From JBBSHE01 sp038253325 (GTDB lineage: Bacteria > Actinomycetota > Actinomycetes > Propionibacteriales > Nocardioidaceae), in contig JBBSHE010000083.1 in NCBI GenBank assembly GCA_038253325.1, positions 1-5,651 of the forward strand: a stretch of 5,651 bases of DNA, given 5' to 3'. Positions 5,011 to 5,651 of this stretch are shown one piece after another; within the stretch, counting starts at the first letter, position 1, and every line of letters starts with the position of its first letter. A program made the translations under genes and the position numbers. The notes beneath the pieces were generated by a model. That model did no database searches. It saw only the letters and a program-made list of their open reading frames with translations, and was not told the DNA's origin.

Positions 5011-5651
5011 TCGCCATGACGATCGGCCGGGTGGCCGAGCTGGTCGGCGGACGCACGGACTCGACGGTGCCAGACCTGCTCGTTCACGGTGACGCGTTCA
5101 TCGACTCGCGCCGCGTGGTCAGAGACGGACTGTTCGCGGCCCTGTTGGGCACGCATCGAGACGGTCACGACTTCGCCTCCTCGGCGATCGAGGGTGGTGC
5201 GGCTGCGGTGCTGGCCGGACGACCGGTGGGAGTCGCGGCAGTGGTCGTCGACAGCGTGCCGGCGGCGCTCGGTGGACTCGCCCGTGCGGTCGTCCAAGGG
5301 ATCCCGGGACTCACGGTCGTCGCGATCACCGGGTCACAGGGCAAGACCAGCACAAAGGACCTGCTGGCTGCCGTCCTCGAACCCGTCGCGCCGACCGTTT
5401 CACCGGTCGACTCACTGAACAACGAGATCGGGGTTCCGCTGACGGCGCTGCGGGCGCGAACCGACACCAGGTTCCTCATCTCCGAGATGGGGGCCAGAGC
5501 CGTCGGCGATATCGCCGACCTGTGCGCGATCGTCGGTCCGCAGGTCGGGGTCGTGCTCAATGTCGGCGTCGCTCACCTCGGAGAGTTCGGTGACATCGCG
5601 ACGACCGCCCGCGCAAAGGGAGAGTTGGTCGAAAGCTTGCCGGCAGACGGC
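5007..5651 (+). CDS. murF: UDP-N-acetylmuramoyl-tripeptide--D-alanyl-D-alanine ligase MurF (3' truncated)
   Basis: MurF joins D-Ala-D-Ala to the UDP-MurNAc-tripeptide made by MurE, completing the cytoplasmic pentapeptide precursor. The window holds the first 215 codons, open to the last base; the rest of the central domain and the C-terminal domain lie beyond the edge. Visible motifs are: DSRRVVRDGLFAAL from 33 with DGHDF soon after (N-terminal substrate domain); the P-loop GSQGKTS at 109-115 followed by TKD; NNEIGVPLT from 138; EMGA at 160-163; and NVGVAHLGEFG at 185-195. The GSxGKTSTKD form separates MurF from MurE. The ATG at 5007 overlaps the murE stop (ATGA) and yields MIAMTIGRVAELVGG, a typical actinobacterial MurF beginning. 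ATG 5016 is an alternative three codons later. Neither has a strong ribosome site, so translation probably depends on coupling to murE. Confidence 0.95.
   Translation, partial: MIAMTIGRVAELVGGRTDSTVPDLLVHGDAFIDSRRVVRDGLFAALLGTHRDGHDFASSAIEGGAAAVLAGRPVGVAAVVVDSVPAALGGLARAVVQGIPGLTVVAITGSQGKTSTKDLLAAVLEPVAPTVSPVDSLNNEIGVPLTALRARTDTRFLISEMGARAVGDIADLCAIVGPQVGVVLNVGVAHLGEFGDIATTARAKGELVESLPADG

Noticed and set aside
1..5651. tRNA, rRNA, riboswitch, insertion sequence, phage or defence genes
   Set aside because: The window is almost entirely covered by recognisable dcw genes on one strand; no RNA folds, transposase motifs or composition breaks were seen.

Overview
The window looks like part of the division and cell wall (dcw) cluster of a high-G+C actinobacterium (Actinomycetota). 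Three things point that way. Codon third positions are overwhelmingly G or C, GTG starts are frequent, and the order rsmH-ftsL-ftsI-murE-murF is the standard dcw order. The divergent FtsL, the actinobacterial style of the MurF N-terminus and a MurE with a DNPR motif (diaminopimelate-type peptidoglycan) fit as well. I cannot name the genus from sequence alone.

Layout, all on the + strand and almost without gaps. Positions 1-90 hold the 3' end of an unidentified gene whose product ends in a hydrophobic, probably membrane-spanning segment. Its stop lies one base before the rsmH start. rsmH (92-1042) overlaps ftsL (1039-1674) by four bases (GTGA). ftsL overlaps ftsI (1671-3434) in the same way. 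A 43-base gap, the only real non-coding stretch, separates ftsI from murE (3478-5010). murE overlaps murF (5007 to the window end, 3' truncated) by ATGA. This is a tightly packed, translationally coupled operon. I see no convincing internal promoter, no terminator, no RNA gene and no mobile element.

How the genes work together. RsmH methylates the 16S rRNA decoding centre. FtsL and FtsI are membrane parts of the divisome, and FtsI is the septal peptidoglycan transpeptidase. MurE and MurF are consecutive cytoplasmic ligases that complete the UDP-MurNAc-pentapeptide, the precursor whose stem peptide FtsI later cross-links.

The window is mostly ordinary core genome and I did not find an undescribed system in it. 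The points worth a second look are modest. They are a His/Arg-rich FtsL tail built on a degenerate 36-bp tandem repeat, an unexpected membrane-protein tail directly upstream of rsmH, a CxC pair next to the FtsI KTGT motif, a changed DSR-type motif in MurE, and two strong inverted repeats inside coding sequence.
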